A stretch of 64,000 nt of DNA from Platanthera guangdongensis (taxonomy: Eukaryota > Streptophyta > Magnoliopsida > Asparagales > Orchidaceae), in assembly GCA_039583875.1 (NCBI GenBank), contig CM077152.1, positions 19,815,538 to 19,879,537 on the forward strand, given 5' to 3'. The translations under genes were made by a program, and so were the position numbers. Below are positions 55,263 through 64,000 of this stretch, piece after piece (the first letter of the stretch is position 1; each line of letters opens with the position of its first letter). Below the pieces are notes generated by a model, which ran no database searches, had not been told where the DNA came from, and was given only the letters and a program-made list of their open reading frames with translations.

Positions 55263-55790
55263 AGAGCAGACCTACCTCTTACACAACTTCATCGAGCACG
55301 CCATCACCTGCTTGTTAGTTCCCTCGAGCCCAACGCCTGTCGACATCGCCTCTGCCTTTTTTGTTATTTCCTCGCACGCGCCAGCCTATTTAATTAACCA
55401 ATCTTTTATTTTTATTTTATTTAAACCACCCACATCCGCACACCTGCTTTTTTAGTCCCCTCACCGCAGATTTACCAAGCCGTCTGCTTCATTTCCATCG
55501 AGCCCCCCCGCCAACATCCATCTTTTGTCGATGTTGTCGCTCCATAATCTTATCTTTAACTCGCATCCCTTTCACAAACCCACCAAAACCGCCAGCGACA
55601 TATTTCTTTTATTTTATTTTATTTATATTTCATATCTTACTGCCTTCTCAAAGCCATATTTAGGACTTCTTATTTCGGACCGTACTAGGAGCAGATATAA
55701 TTGTGTCGCCATTGGGCAAAGACGCGGCTCTCGCGGTACCTCCCAATCAGCCACCTCGGAGCACTCTAGTCGGCCCCACGCCCGCTTCTT
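55263..55790. other. Unassigned leader-like sequence
   Basis: Pyrimidine-rich plus-strand sequence between truncated copia D and the gag of gypsy H. It is probably the untranslated leader of H, but no LTR or primer site was found at its left edge. Confidence 0.35.
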
Positions 55791-56816
55791 ATCTCGCATT
55801 ATGGGTGACTCGTCTGATTAAATTAGTCAGATTATGTTCATGATGCAGGTCGTCATGGCGCAGCAAACTGCCCTCACGGATCGTCATCAGGAGGCCATTA
55901 CTGTGCTCTCCTAGCGCCATTGATGATCTCTCTACCGCCCCCCGCACAAGATCAAACAAGCAACAGTCAGGCACCGCCACTTATCCGTCATGCTCCGTCG
56001 CCACAGACCGTCGACGAGCCACCACCGTCAGCCCTCGCGCACCCCGACGTTGTTATTGTGACATGCTACACTAGGTTGGACTTTCCAACCTATGACGGGA
56101 AAAGTGATCTTTTGTGTCGGCTCACCAAGTGTGAGCAATTCTTCGACTACCAACAAACTCTGAAAGCAGACTGAATGCATCTAGCATCCTTCCACATGCT
56201 CGAATCCGCTCTTTTGTGGGCTTCAGGACTCCTCGTCGATTGGGCGAATCTGATTTGGGAAGACTTCAAGTAGCTCTGCAACTTGCGTTGTGGACCTACA
56301 ATTTGTAGCAACCCCCTCGGCGAACTCGCATCTCTACGACAAACAGGGTACGTGGACGAGTACCTAAAACAATTTCAGCTTCTTTTGGCGCACGTCACTC
56401 TTGCCCCGATATGCAGGATGCCACTTTCACTGCAAAACTTCGCGATCGCCTGCGAATGGATGTCACATTTGAGACCCCTCCAGACTTAGTGACTGTTATG
56501 GGTCTGGCCAGGCTCTGTGATCATTGCCTCCAGCTAGCACGGAGGCTTACCCACCTACCAAAACATTGTTCAACAATGTCATATCAAGGGCCCTCCACCC
56601 CCACCGGTCCGCCGATTATTTTGGGTCGAGATGTTGCAAGGACGCTCTCAGGGATTATGTTTTAACTGCGACAAGCAGTTCACTCGCGGCCACAGATGCA
56701 ACAAGTTTTTATACATGCACGTCGAGTACTCTAATGACACGGGCAACGAACGAAGTGACCCCACCAAGGATCCTCCTTGAGCTTGAGGTCAAACTCTTTT
56801 TGGACGACGGGAGTGA
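55790..56816 (+). pseudogene. Gypsy H gag and pol end (pol deleted)
   Basis: Gag starts near ISHYG..-type text (MGDSSD, 55801) and continues RLDFPTYDGKSDLLCRLTK, KCEQFFDYQQT, VDEYLKQFQLLLAHV and a knuckle-like FNCDKQFTRGHRC (Cys pair, His, Cys present). It then jumps directly to a pol-end peptide (LEVKLFLDDGSDVM) at the LTR, so protease to chromodomain were deleted in one step. Stops are frequent. Confidence 0.75.
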
Positions 56817-57116
56817 TGTTATGGCAGCATTATGTTATGGCAACATTATCTTTATTAGAGTTTACTATCGAGCTCTATGATGTTTGCTTTATTATTAGTG
56901 TGTGTCGGGCAAATTACGGCAACTCCCCAGTATGTGTCTATTTAAGGGACCCTTTTATGGTATGAATGAAATCAATCTGTTTTTCTATTCTCTTTTGTGT
57001 GAGGTCTTGGTAGCTCTCTCCTCCAATAAGCAAGTCCCACTTAGGCAACCGCGGTCAGGGCTCCATTGTATCTCTGTCATCATCTCCTCCCAGCAACACC
57101 AAGTAGACCCATAACA
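56817..57116 (+). mobile_element. 3' LTR of gypsy H
   Basis: Starts TGTTATGGCAGC, contains a CTATTTAAGGG TATA-like box near 56938, and ends AGACCCATAACA, for 300 bp with TG...CA ends. No partner LTR was found. Confidence 0.6.
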
Positions 57117-57390
57117 CATTTCCCAAATATGATTATGTTAAATGATGAATAGCTTTGATCTATTTTTCAATTTGTGTTATTCTCCCAATTAATCTTATGC
57201 ATCTATTAATAACTTAAGCTTGCCTCTTTTGTCTTAGTTACTTGAATTGTCGGACCATTTATTCAGTGTCTGGGTGGTCAGACTTATGAGCCGAACCTAA
57301 AATACATTGGTGCATGAAAAATTTGACAAACTAAATAAAATAACAAATAGTAAAAATACAACTAATGCGTGAAGATATCACGACTCCTCG
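57117..57390. other. Unassigned AT-rich sequence
   Basis: Between the H and E LTRs. No domain, repeat end or RNA gene recognised. Confidence 0.4.
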
Positions 57391-57639
57391 AATGCGGTGA
57401 CGATTGCATCAATATATGATAGATAACGCAAGGCCAGGTTACGCTGGGTCGTAATCCCTCCTCCAAATCTTATTCAAGATAAAAATTTCCTAAATACATT
57501 GGTTCTCTTTCCCCGTATATATAGGGAGGCACTTACATGATAAAAAGGAAATACTCAATAAAAGGAAATACAAGATAAAAAAAAATATGTGATAAAAGAA
57601 AATATAATATAACGGAAAGAATGATCCTAAATCCAATCG

Positions 57640-58339
57640 GGTGCATCCTTAAGCTGCGCCTGGGTGTCGCACATGTCTCGTGTAAACTCTTTTGTAGTGC
57701 TTGTCGAGAATGGGGTCTTCCGTACCCATATCAACACCACGGGGTTCCACAACGACCTTGTTCTCAAGGTCGAACTCCGGAAACTGGGTCTTGATCTCCT
57801 ATTCCAGGTTCCATGTGGCCTCATCGGTCGGTTGGTTCTTCTACAGGATGAGGATCCGACGCACTGTCCGTCCTTGAATGTCTTCAGTCTGTGTTCCCAA
57901 AACTGTTGCAGGCTCCTACCGGGGCACCAATTCAACAGCTAGCCCGTTCAGTAGTATATCTTGGACAAGGTGATCCTCTAAGGCCCTCCTTAGCTGGGAG
58001 ACATGAAAAACAGGGTGAATTCGGCAGTCGTTGGGGAGCTATAGACGGTAGGCCACCTCACCAATTTTCTCTAAGATCAGGAAGGGGACCAAATAGCAGA
58101 CCGAGAGCGTGGGGTGTAGTCGACCCGTCAAGGAGCTCTGTCAGTGTGGTCGCAGTTTGATGAATACCTTCTCGCCCGGCGAGAATATCACCTCACGACG
58201 ATGACGGTTGGCATGTAGGATCATGCGTTGTTGAGCCCGTACCAGATGGTGCTTCAATTGGCGGAGAGCCTCGTCCGGGTCCTGGAGGTCGGAGGTCAGG
58301 GCTTGTACTTGACATTCGCCAGGTAAGTTGCACGGTATG
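57640..58339 (-). pseudogene. Gypsy E integrase C-terminal domain and chromodomain
   Basis: From 58339 minus: ALRQLKHHLVRAQQRMILH and NRHRREVIFSPGEKVFIKL (integrase C-terminal domain), then a frameshifted chromodomain (TDEATWNLE near 57810) and the pol end FPEFDLENKVVVEP. Frames change at least twice. Confidence 0.8.
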
Positions 58340-58347
58340 GGTAGAGG

Positions 58348-59091
58348 CAAGCTTGTCAAGGCGACAAGGCGACCAAGGCGTTAAAGGGTGTACCAAGGCG
58401 AGGCGACGCCTAGGCGTCGCCTAGGCGACCAAAGCGTTTAACATGATCAGTAAAGTGTTAACTCCCTTTTAAACCACAACATGCAAAATAATTGGAATGG
58501 TTATTTTCACTCTCACTCACATGGGGTAACTGAGCTAAAATCACTCTTCAAATAGTCAATAGTTCTCTACATTATCAACAAAATATAAGCATTTGACAGT
58601 AAATATTTAACACCCTAAATAAATTCCTAAATTTCATACAAAACATCCACAACCACTACAATGTTAGTGGTCACAAGAAGAAGAAGACGGAGGGAGCGAG
58701 CATGCGGGAGACGGGAAAAGCCGGAGGGAGCGAAGCCGGAGGGAGCGAGCCTGCGGGAGACGGGAAAAGACGGAGGGAGCGAGCCTGCGGGAGACAAGAA
58801 GAGCCGGAGCGAGCCTGCGGGAGACGGGAAGCAGCCCTAGCGTCGGGAGAAATAAAGCATACGCGAGAAATAAAAAAAATCGCTATCCGAGAGAAATAAA
58901 GCATACTCGAGAAAAAACAAGCATACTCGAGAGAAAGTTTTTGCGCCTAGGCGTCCAGGCATCGCCCTGGGCGCCTAGGCGCCTCTAGGCGGGCTCCTAA
59001 CACAAGTGCTGCTAGGCGTGCATCGCATAGCGCTCTAGTGGGCGCCCGGTCGACGCCTAGGCGTCGCCTAGGCGACGCCTTGATAACATTG
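58348..59091. mobile_element. hAT MITE in gypsy E (744 bp)
   Basis: Ends CAAGCTTGTCAAGGCG and (inverted) CAATGTTATCAAGGCG match at most positions. An exact 8-bp duplication GGTAGAGG flanks it (58340-58347, 59092-59099). Both subterminal regions are built of GCCTAGGCG-type palindromes (58395-58435, 58945-59080). The middle has a tandem repeat. There is no coding capacity. Confidence 0.88.
58680..58850. repeat. Minisatellite inside the hAT MITE
   Basis: About five imperfect copies of a 25-35 base unit like gagggagcgagcctgcgggagacggg. It gives an open Gly/Arg-rich frame on both strands without meaning. Confidence 0.75.
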
Positions 59092-59884
59092 GGTAGAGGT
59101 GGGCGGCCGCAGACTGCCTGAAAGGGAGTGATGCCCGTGGCAGAGTGATAAGACGTGTTGTACCAATGCTCTGCCCATGCGATCCACTGGGTCCACTATT
59201 GAGGATGTTCCGGCGCGAAACAGCGCAGGTACGTTCCTATGCAACAGTCGAGGACCTTCGTATGTCCGTCTGTCTATGGATGGTACGTGGTGCTGAACCT
59301 CGGCTTGATCCCCTGTAGACGGAACAACTACTGCCAAAAGGAGCTCATAAAAACCGGGTCGCCATCGCTCACGATGGAAAGGGGAAAACAGTGGAGGCGG
59401 ACCACCTCCCCAATGAAGATCCAAGCAACTAAGCTGGCGGTGTAGGGATGTCAAATCAGTATGAAATGCCCATACTTGGACAACGATAATCAGTCCACCA
59501 CCACTAGAAGACAGTCATAGCCCTGAGAGCGGAGAAGACGAGTGAGGAAATCCAGGCCTATATATTCCCAGACCATATCAGGAACGGGTGGGGCTGGAGA
59601 AGTCTGGTTGGCAAGAGAGTCTGATACTTGGCCTTCTGACATGTCAGGCAGTTGGCCACAAACTGTTGTACAGACCGCAACATACCTCTCCAGTACAGGG
59701 TGGACGTCAGTTGTCAGTACATCGGGTAGGCACCGAAATGGCCTAATTTTGAAATAGCATTAAACTCGTGAAGCAGCCGGAAAATCCAGGGTGACGACTC
59801 TACGACCACCAAATGATCTTGGTAGAAAAGCTAATCTCCAATCATCTGAAACGGAGGGTGCGAACTCGGGTCTCTCTGCAAATC
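59092..59884 (-). pseudogene. Gypsy E integrase remnants
   Basis: Minus-strand fragments of the integrase zinc region (about 59640-59700) and core (about 59240-59400, with HHPSIDRRT-like text and a HWYNTSYHSATG-like end at 59100-59180) are spread over several frames. No continuous core is readable. Confidence 0.55.
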
Positions 59885-61318
59885 CTATATCACGGAGGCG
59901 TAGTGGGGATCCCTTCGCACCTCTGCCTGTAGGGCATCAGCATCCCACCAATGAGCCTGGGAGATCACTGTCAAGGTTCCCACGTGCTCTCGTCGGGACA
60001 AGGCGTCAGCGGCAGTGTTCGTTCTCCCCACCTTGTATCTGATGGAGAACTGGTAACCAAGGAGTTTGGTGATCCACAGTTGTTGTGCGAGCGTCGTGAC
60101 CTTCTGACTCCACAAGTGGCGCAAGCTGCGGTAATCCGTGTGCACCACAAAGGACCACCCAAGAAGGTAGGGGCGCCAATTCTGAACGGAGAGGACGAGT
60201 GCTCGAAGCACCGCTTTCGTAAGCAGATGTCGCATCACGTCGGCTGGCGAAGGCCTTGCTGAAATAAGCGATGGTCCGACCCCGGTGTATGAGGACCTCC
60301 CCTACACCCTTCCTGGAAGCATCGCATTCCACCACGAATGGCTGAGAAAAGGCTGGCATGCCTAGGACTGGGGCTGATTCGAGTGCGTGCTATAGGCCGT
60401 GAAAGGCCTCCTAGGTTGCCTAGCCCCAAGTGAATGGTGCCCCCTTTTTGAGGAGGTCGGTCGGTGGCCGCGCCAACGCCCCGTAGTTGCGGATGAACCG
60501 GCGGTAGTACCCGGTAAGGCCCAAGAATTTGTGCACCGCTCTGATGCTCATCAGAGTCGCATACTGTAGGACCGCGTCCACTTTGGCTAGATCCATCGCC
60601 AGGTCGGCAACTAAGATGATGTGCCCCAGATATTCGATCTGCATCTGCCCGAATAGGCACCACTTGTGGTGAGACACAAACTGGTGCTCCGTGAGAAATT
60701 GAAGTTGGTGGCCAAGTGATCCAAGAGGAGCTGCCAAGAAGAGCTATAGACCAAAATGTCCTCAAAAAATGTCAAGACGAACTTACGTAGATGTGAACGA
60801 AAGACGTCATTCATTGTGGATTGGAATGTGGTTGGGGCATTAGTCAGACTGAAGGGCATGGCTAGGAACTCATAATGGCTGTCATGGGTGTGGAACACTG
60901 TTTTTGGCACATCCTTGGCTCTAACCCGAATCTGTTGAGAGCCCGGACGAAGATCCAATTTGGAGAAGTAGGTCGCTCCTTGTAGTTCATCCAACAGCTC
61001 CTGGATGAGGGGAATTTGGTATTTTTCGAGGATGGTGAGCTTGTTCAGCTCCCGATAATCGACACAAAATCTCCAGCTACCATCCTTCTTTTGAACCAGG
61101 AGAACTGGGCTGGAGAAGGGGCTTGCACTCGGCTGGATGATGTCTGTCGTAAGCATCTCGCCGACCATGGCCTCCATCGCGGTCTTCTGATCATAGTCGT
61201 AACGATACGGGCAGACGGAGACGGTCGATGCCCCCGGTTGTAGGACAATGGCATGATCGTCAGCTAGTATCGGGGGAAGCCCATGGGCTGTAGAAAAGAG
61301 GGGTCCATGCATGTTCAA
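59885..61318 (-). pseudogene. Gypsy E reverse transcriptase and RNase H
   Basis: RT reads [44 protein letters not shown] and [12 protein letters not shown], where the first catalytic Asp of the FDD box is Glu. After frameshifts near 60730 it continues HKFLGLTGYYRRFIRNYG and RNase H (VVECDASRKGVGEVL, TIAYFSKAFA, VHTDYRSLRHLW, TNTAADALSRRE). The changed active site and frameshifts make it inactive. Confidence 0.9.
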
Positions 61319-61546
61319 GAGACGCTAGATGTCGGCGTGCGGAACGTGCGGTACTTGGGAAGTTGTCTCCACCATATGCCATAGGAGGACGTTGAAATTT
61401 GGGTTTGTCGTCCGCAAGATGGAGCGCAGGGCGGCAGGGAAACGTGCCAAGGACGAATCTCCCTGTAGATGGTGAGTGGCGCCCGCCTCTTTGAAGACCA
61501 TGGTGAAGCAATCCCAGTTGTGTCGAATGTCGCCTAGCGTGCGTAG

Positions 61547-61837
61547 TCAGGCTACGCCAAGAATGGCATCAAGTCCGCCAAGTTTGAGGACATAGAAATC
61601 CGGCGTGCCCGAATAGAATCCAATTGTGAGGGGTAGCCGAAGGCAGGGACCCGTCATTGGAGCCCGACGGCCATCAGCGAGGTATACATGAAAGCACGGA
61701 GCGGCCGTCACCGAAATCTGTAGCTCCGTCACGAGGGCTTGGGAGATGAAATGTTGGCTTGCCCCGCTGTCAATAATGAGTACTACTGCACGGTCGTGAA
61801 TGGAGGCCTCCAGCTTCAAGGTACATGGTCCGGTCAT
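61547..61837 (-). pseudogene. Gypsy E aspartic protease
   Basis: VVLIIDSGASQHFISQALV carries the retropepsin active site DSG, then VYLADGRRAP and DAILGVA at the expected distances. An open run of about 97 codons. Confidence 0.85.
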
Positions 61838-61840
61838 GCC

Positions 61841-62122
61841 TCAAACTGAGTAGCAGGAGACCTTGAGGCAGTGAAAAAGAGTTGGTGGGGCCGGTTCGAG
61901 GTCGTCCTCATCCAGCTCTAAGGCCTCAAAGTCGGTCAGGTTAGTGTCATCATCCTCTCCCCCAAGGAGCATGTTGAAGTCGTTGTTCGGGCATATATGA
62001 GTAGGGTAGTAAGGGCCTTTGTAGCGAAAGCAAAGACCCTTGTTGCGGAGATCCGAATACTCGGCCTGAGAGAGCTTATGGACCGGTATCTTGGCTCGGG
62101 ATGATGCTGCAGGACCGGTCAA
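61841..62122 (-). pseudogene. Gypsy E gag end with zinc knuckle
   Basis: KLSQAEYSDLRNKGLCFRY is followed by KGPYYPTHIC. The second Cys of the CX2C pair is Tyr, so the knuckle is broken. The acidic stretch DEDDLEPAPP precedes the protease, as in related chromoviruses. Confidence 0.8.
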
Positions 62123-62128
62123 CCAACA

Positions 62129-62912
62129 TTACCTACATACACAAAATGCGAAAAAAGAACGAAAGATATGGAGCAAATTATCAAACGGGTGGTCGGGGAT
62201 AATCTGATGTGAGACTATTCTCAAGACAACACCACATTAAATTGGTGATGGAGGGGCACGGGATTGATATTAGTTGCACAAGTCTATTTAAGTTTTCTGA
62301 TGTGAGACTATCCTCAAGACACCCCCGCATCTTTAGAACTTTTGCCCTTTAATACTTGACCTTTTTAAAATTGGATGGCATATGAATTGATCATCTGACC
62401 AAACCCACTTTGATACTATGTCAAAACCTAAGCATAAATCCTAAAACCAACTAATTATGGGTGAAGCGAACTGGGATATATATCAAATGCACAAGACTAT
62501 ATGAGAACCTTGGTGTGGGACAATTCTTATAATGTTCCTTCATGTGGTATTTAGTCTATCACATTAGAATTATTTTTAATTGTATGATGTAAGTAGGGTC
62601 ATTAGGCCTAACCTACTTCCATGTCATGTTAAAACCTAAGCATCCAATGTAAAACCAATAGATTATAGGTTGAAAGGTCAGGATTTATATTAAGTGCACC
62701 AGGTTCTATGAGTTTCCGATGTGGGACTATTCTCGAGAAGGCTTATTATTTGTCGCAAGTGTGGGCCAAAAGTCCAAACTCGCGTACCATCAATATAAAG
62801 GTATAGAAATACCATGTTTTGTTGTTGTATCATGCCATGATTGCACAACTTGAACCACTTTGAAAGAAGATTAGAAGATTCAAAAAAAATTTGAAAACGC
62901 AAGGGAACTCAC
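62129..62912. repeat. Diverged interspersed repeats in intron
   Basis: Two related motifs recur: a GATGTGRGACTATTCTC-type motif at about 62210, 62300 and 62700, and AAAACCTAAGCAT followed by TAAAACCAA at about 62423 and 62631. They suggest two or three diverged copies of a 200-300 base non-coding repeat, perhaps a MITE or a short LTR. No clear ends were found. The exon 3 donor is at its right edge. Confidence 0.5.
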
Positions 62913-63043
62913 ATGAGCCTTCCCGTTTGCTTGCATACCAAGCATACATTATGTTTAATACGAAGGTTCTCTTTATCCACCAACTGATCAGGGCATCTAA
63001 GAAACTCTTCATTGCATACTTCATTATCTTCAAAACCAAGTTC
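62913..63043 (-). CDS. MOM1-like gene, exon 3: first half of PHD finger
   Basis: The exon opens after CATTAG and ends at GGCTCAT followed by a consensus GTGAGT donor. Its 131 bases leave phase 2. Near its end is the first zinc ligand pair of a PHD finger (VCLVCKQTGRL). The remaining ligands are in the next exon at 35910, 27 kb away. The join makes an Ile codon and keeps the seven-residue spacing between the second and third cysteine that is usual in this type of PHD finger. The preceding residues contain two further cysteines (EVCNEEF, LRCPDQ) in a glutamate-rich stretch. Confidence 0.8.
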
Positions 63044-63295
63044 CTAATGTTGGGTGATACAAAATTAATGGACATTATAGTGAGCAATCATGACTTTAAA
63101 AGGACAAATGGGTGCCTATGCATGGTATAGACAAATAGAAAGATGGAAAGTGGTATGCATAGAGAGAAATAATCGATAAAGGAGAAGTGATACTTTTTCT
63201 TAGGTAAAATAATTTTACCACTAAAGGTAAAAATAAAACATTGCAAAGAGAAAATGTCATCATACAACAGAACAAACATATTAGATTATATTTAC

Positions 63296-63567
63296 CTCTA
63301 ATGTGGAAGGTGATGAGTCCATGTTTATCTTGGAAGATTCATGGTTGTATTCTTCTTTCCCAGATGGTTTTAATAAATTGTTAGGTTTCAAATTCAGAGT
63401 CATTCTTCCACGTTTGCACTCACTGAACTTAGAATGATGTTCTTGATTGATAATATCAGAAGAGCTGGAATCCAAAAGAACAACTTCCGTATCTTCATCT
63501 CTATTTATTCCCAGAGATGTAATTTCTGGCAATGGAACTCCTTTTTTAATGCACCCGTTGGTGTTGC
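63296..63567 (-). CDS. MOM1-like gene, exon 2 (low-complexity linker)
   Basis: The exon begins after a good acceptor (CTGTTCAG, preceded by a pyrimidine-rich tract) and ends at GAG followed by GTAAAT. It is 272 bases long, which takes the frame from phase 1 to phase 0 without a stop. The protein is acidic and serine-rich (TEVVLLDSSSSD) followed by a basic patch (ECKRGRMTLNLK), which is typical of linkers in chromatin proteins. No catalytic motif is visible. It is flanked by introns of 135 and 252 bases, both ordinary sizes, in contrast to the giant introns further left. Confidence 0.72.
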
Positions 63568-63702
63568 CTGAACAGTAAGGATAACAAAGCAAATATAAGA
63601 ATAAAAACAGCATTAAAAACATTTAATCAAGATGAAAGAAAAAGCAATGTGACATAAGGTAGTTTTTTGGGCATGGCACCGAAGGTTTTTTGAATTGCAT
63701 AC

Positions 63703-64000
63703 CTAGATTTCCACTTGGTATTCCAGGTTTTTTGAACAAATTTATATAGGCCCGAACATGCAAATGTTTTCGGCCTGTCTTCGTACAAGTGTCCTCAGTT
63801 TCACTGTCAAGAGGTTCTGAAGTTAATTTTTTCTCACCCAACTTTCTTGCTTTGGATTGTATACTTGCACCCCTTAAAGAGCTATTAGTGCTTGAAGAAG
63901 CAATCTCACCATTATCGCCAAAAACTACTGGACTGGTAATCTTTTTGGCTTTATCAGAAGCTCTTGAAGATCTGATTCTTAATTCCTTGATTCTATTCTT
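63703..64000 (-). CDS. MOM1-like gene, visible exon 1 (5' end outside window)
   Basis: The frame is open from the window edge to a GTATGC donor at 63702 and ends in phase 1. The 99 codons are rich in Lys, Arg and Ser, with an Arg/Ser-rich start (IRSSRASDKAKK) and a run of serines, as expected for a disordered, nuclear N-terminal region. No domain is recognisable. The true start codon is upstream of the window. The exon is assigned to this gene because its phase joins exactly to the next exon (codon GGC, Gly) and because it lies just upstream on the same strand. The base composition is ordinary for a plant exon, unlike the GC-rich retroelements nearby. Confidence 0.7.

Larger units (their letters stand above)
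57391..62128 (-). mobile_element. Gypsy chromovirus E, 5'-truncated
   Basis: Reading minus from 62128: gag zinc knuckle, protease, RT, RNase H, integrase pieces, chromodomain, then an LTR-like AT-rich segment with a TATATATACGGGG box near 57522. The 5' LTR and most of gag are missing, and the exact 3' LTR ends could not be fixed. Frameshifts are frequent. A hAT MITE is inserted in the integrase region. Its direction is that of the host gene. Confidence 0.8.
35911..62912 (-). other. Giant intron splitting the PHD finger (27.0 kb)
   Basis: This interval is bounded by the GTGAGT donor of exon 3 and the TAAAG acceptor of exon 4. It contains elements B1 and B2, a hAT, two copia fragments, two gypsy elements and a hAT MITE. 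Unassigned stretches are 35911-36684, 49892-50741, 51809-52412, 55263-55790, 57117-57390 and 62129-62912. The exons on both sides encode complementary halves of one zinc finger, which is strong evidence that this is a single intron. Confidence 0.72.
9233..64000 (-). other. Host gene span: MOM1-like silencing factor (partial)
   Basis: Seven minus-strand exons with GT donors and AG acceptors join into one open frame of 483 codons. The encoded order is a Lys/Ser-rich N-terminal region, a PHD finger, chromodomain 1, chromodomain 2 and the segment that leads into an SNF2 helicase. Plant MOM1-type proteins are nuclear factors that maintain transcriptional silencing of transposons without large changes in DNA methylation. 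The spacing and wording between domains (for example VTRWRKEW after chromodomain 1, and LREFWHK with VVID after chromodomain 2) match my memory of that family better than PICKLE/CHD3. The start codon lies beyond position 64000 and the helicase and C-terminal exons are not visible, so they probably lie left of position 1. The family name is inference from recall; the exon structure is read directly. Confidence 0.75.

Noticed and set aside
58671..58904. Repeat-rich frames on both strands as small proteins
   Set aside because: They are translations of the minisatellite inside the hAT MITE.
1..64000. CRISPR arrays, rRNA, tRNA genes or bacterial operons
   Set aside because: None seen. The only tRNA-like matches are 11-15-base retroelement primer sites.

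Overview
The window looks like nuclear DNA of a flowering plant with a large, repeat-rich genome. The evidence is tRNA-iMet-primed Ty1/copia and Ty3/gypsy retrotransposons with plant-type domains, hAT elements with 8-bp target duplications, and one host gene with GT-AG introns. All assignments were read by eye without database searches.

Host gene. Seven exons on the minus strand (64000-63703, 63567-63296, 63043-62913, 35910-35738, 35639-35503, 35277-34990, 9382-9233) join in a single open frame of 1449 bases, with intron phases 1, 0, 2, 1, 0, 0. They encode a basic, serine-rich N-terminal region, a PHD zinc finger, two chromodomains and the start of an SNF2-like region. This order, and the sequence between the domains, best fits the plant MOM1 (Morpheus' molecule) family of transcriptional silencing factors. 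The gene runs off the right edge at its 5' side and apparently off the left edge at its 3' side. Two introns are giant: 27.0 kb (35911-62912), which splits the PHD finger, and 25.6 kb (9383-34989), between the second chromodomain and the SNF2 start. Almost everything else in the window is transposon sequence lodged in these introns or downstream of exon 7.

Layout from left to right. 1-3166: a decayed gypsy element split by a 1458-bp solo LTR. 3540-8424: a decayed copia element carrying two non-autonomous LTR elements inserted about 47 bases apart. 9963-26638: a plus-strand copia element (A) opened by a minus-strand copia (B, itself opened by a hAT) and by a minus-strand gag-like gypsy derivative (A1, one LTR of which is opened by a Tat-like element). 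26644-29093: an internally deleted copia (C). 29302-34803: a nearly complete chromovirus (F) with perfect 5-bp duplications. 34990-35910: exons. 36690-49886: a second gag-like gypsy derivative (B1) hosting a third (B2), which hosts a hAT. 50742-62128: pieces of two copia and two gypsy elements plus a hAT MITE. 62913-64000: the first visible exons.

The central observation is that a gene whose family silences transposons has introns packed with nested transposons while its exons and splice sites remain open and in phase. A second theme is a group of three related non-autonomous elements (A1, B1, B2) that keep a gag-like protein and an integrase-tail/chromodomain but show no protease, reverse transcriptase, RNase H or integrase core.
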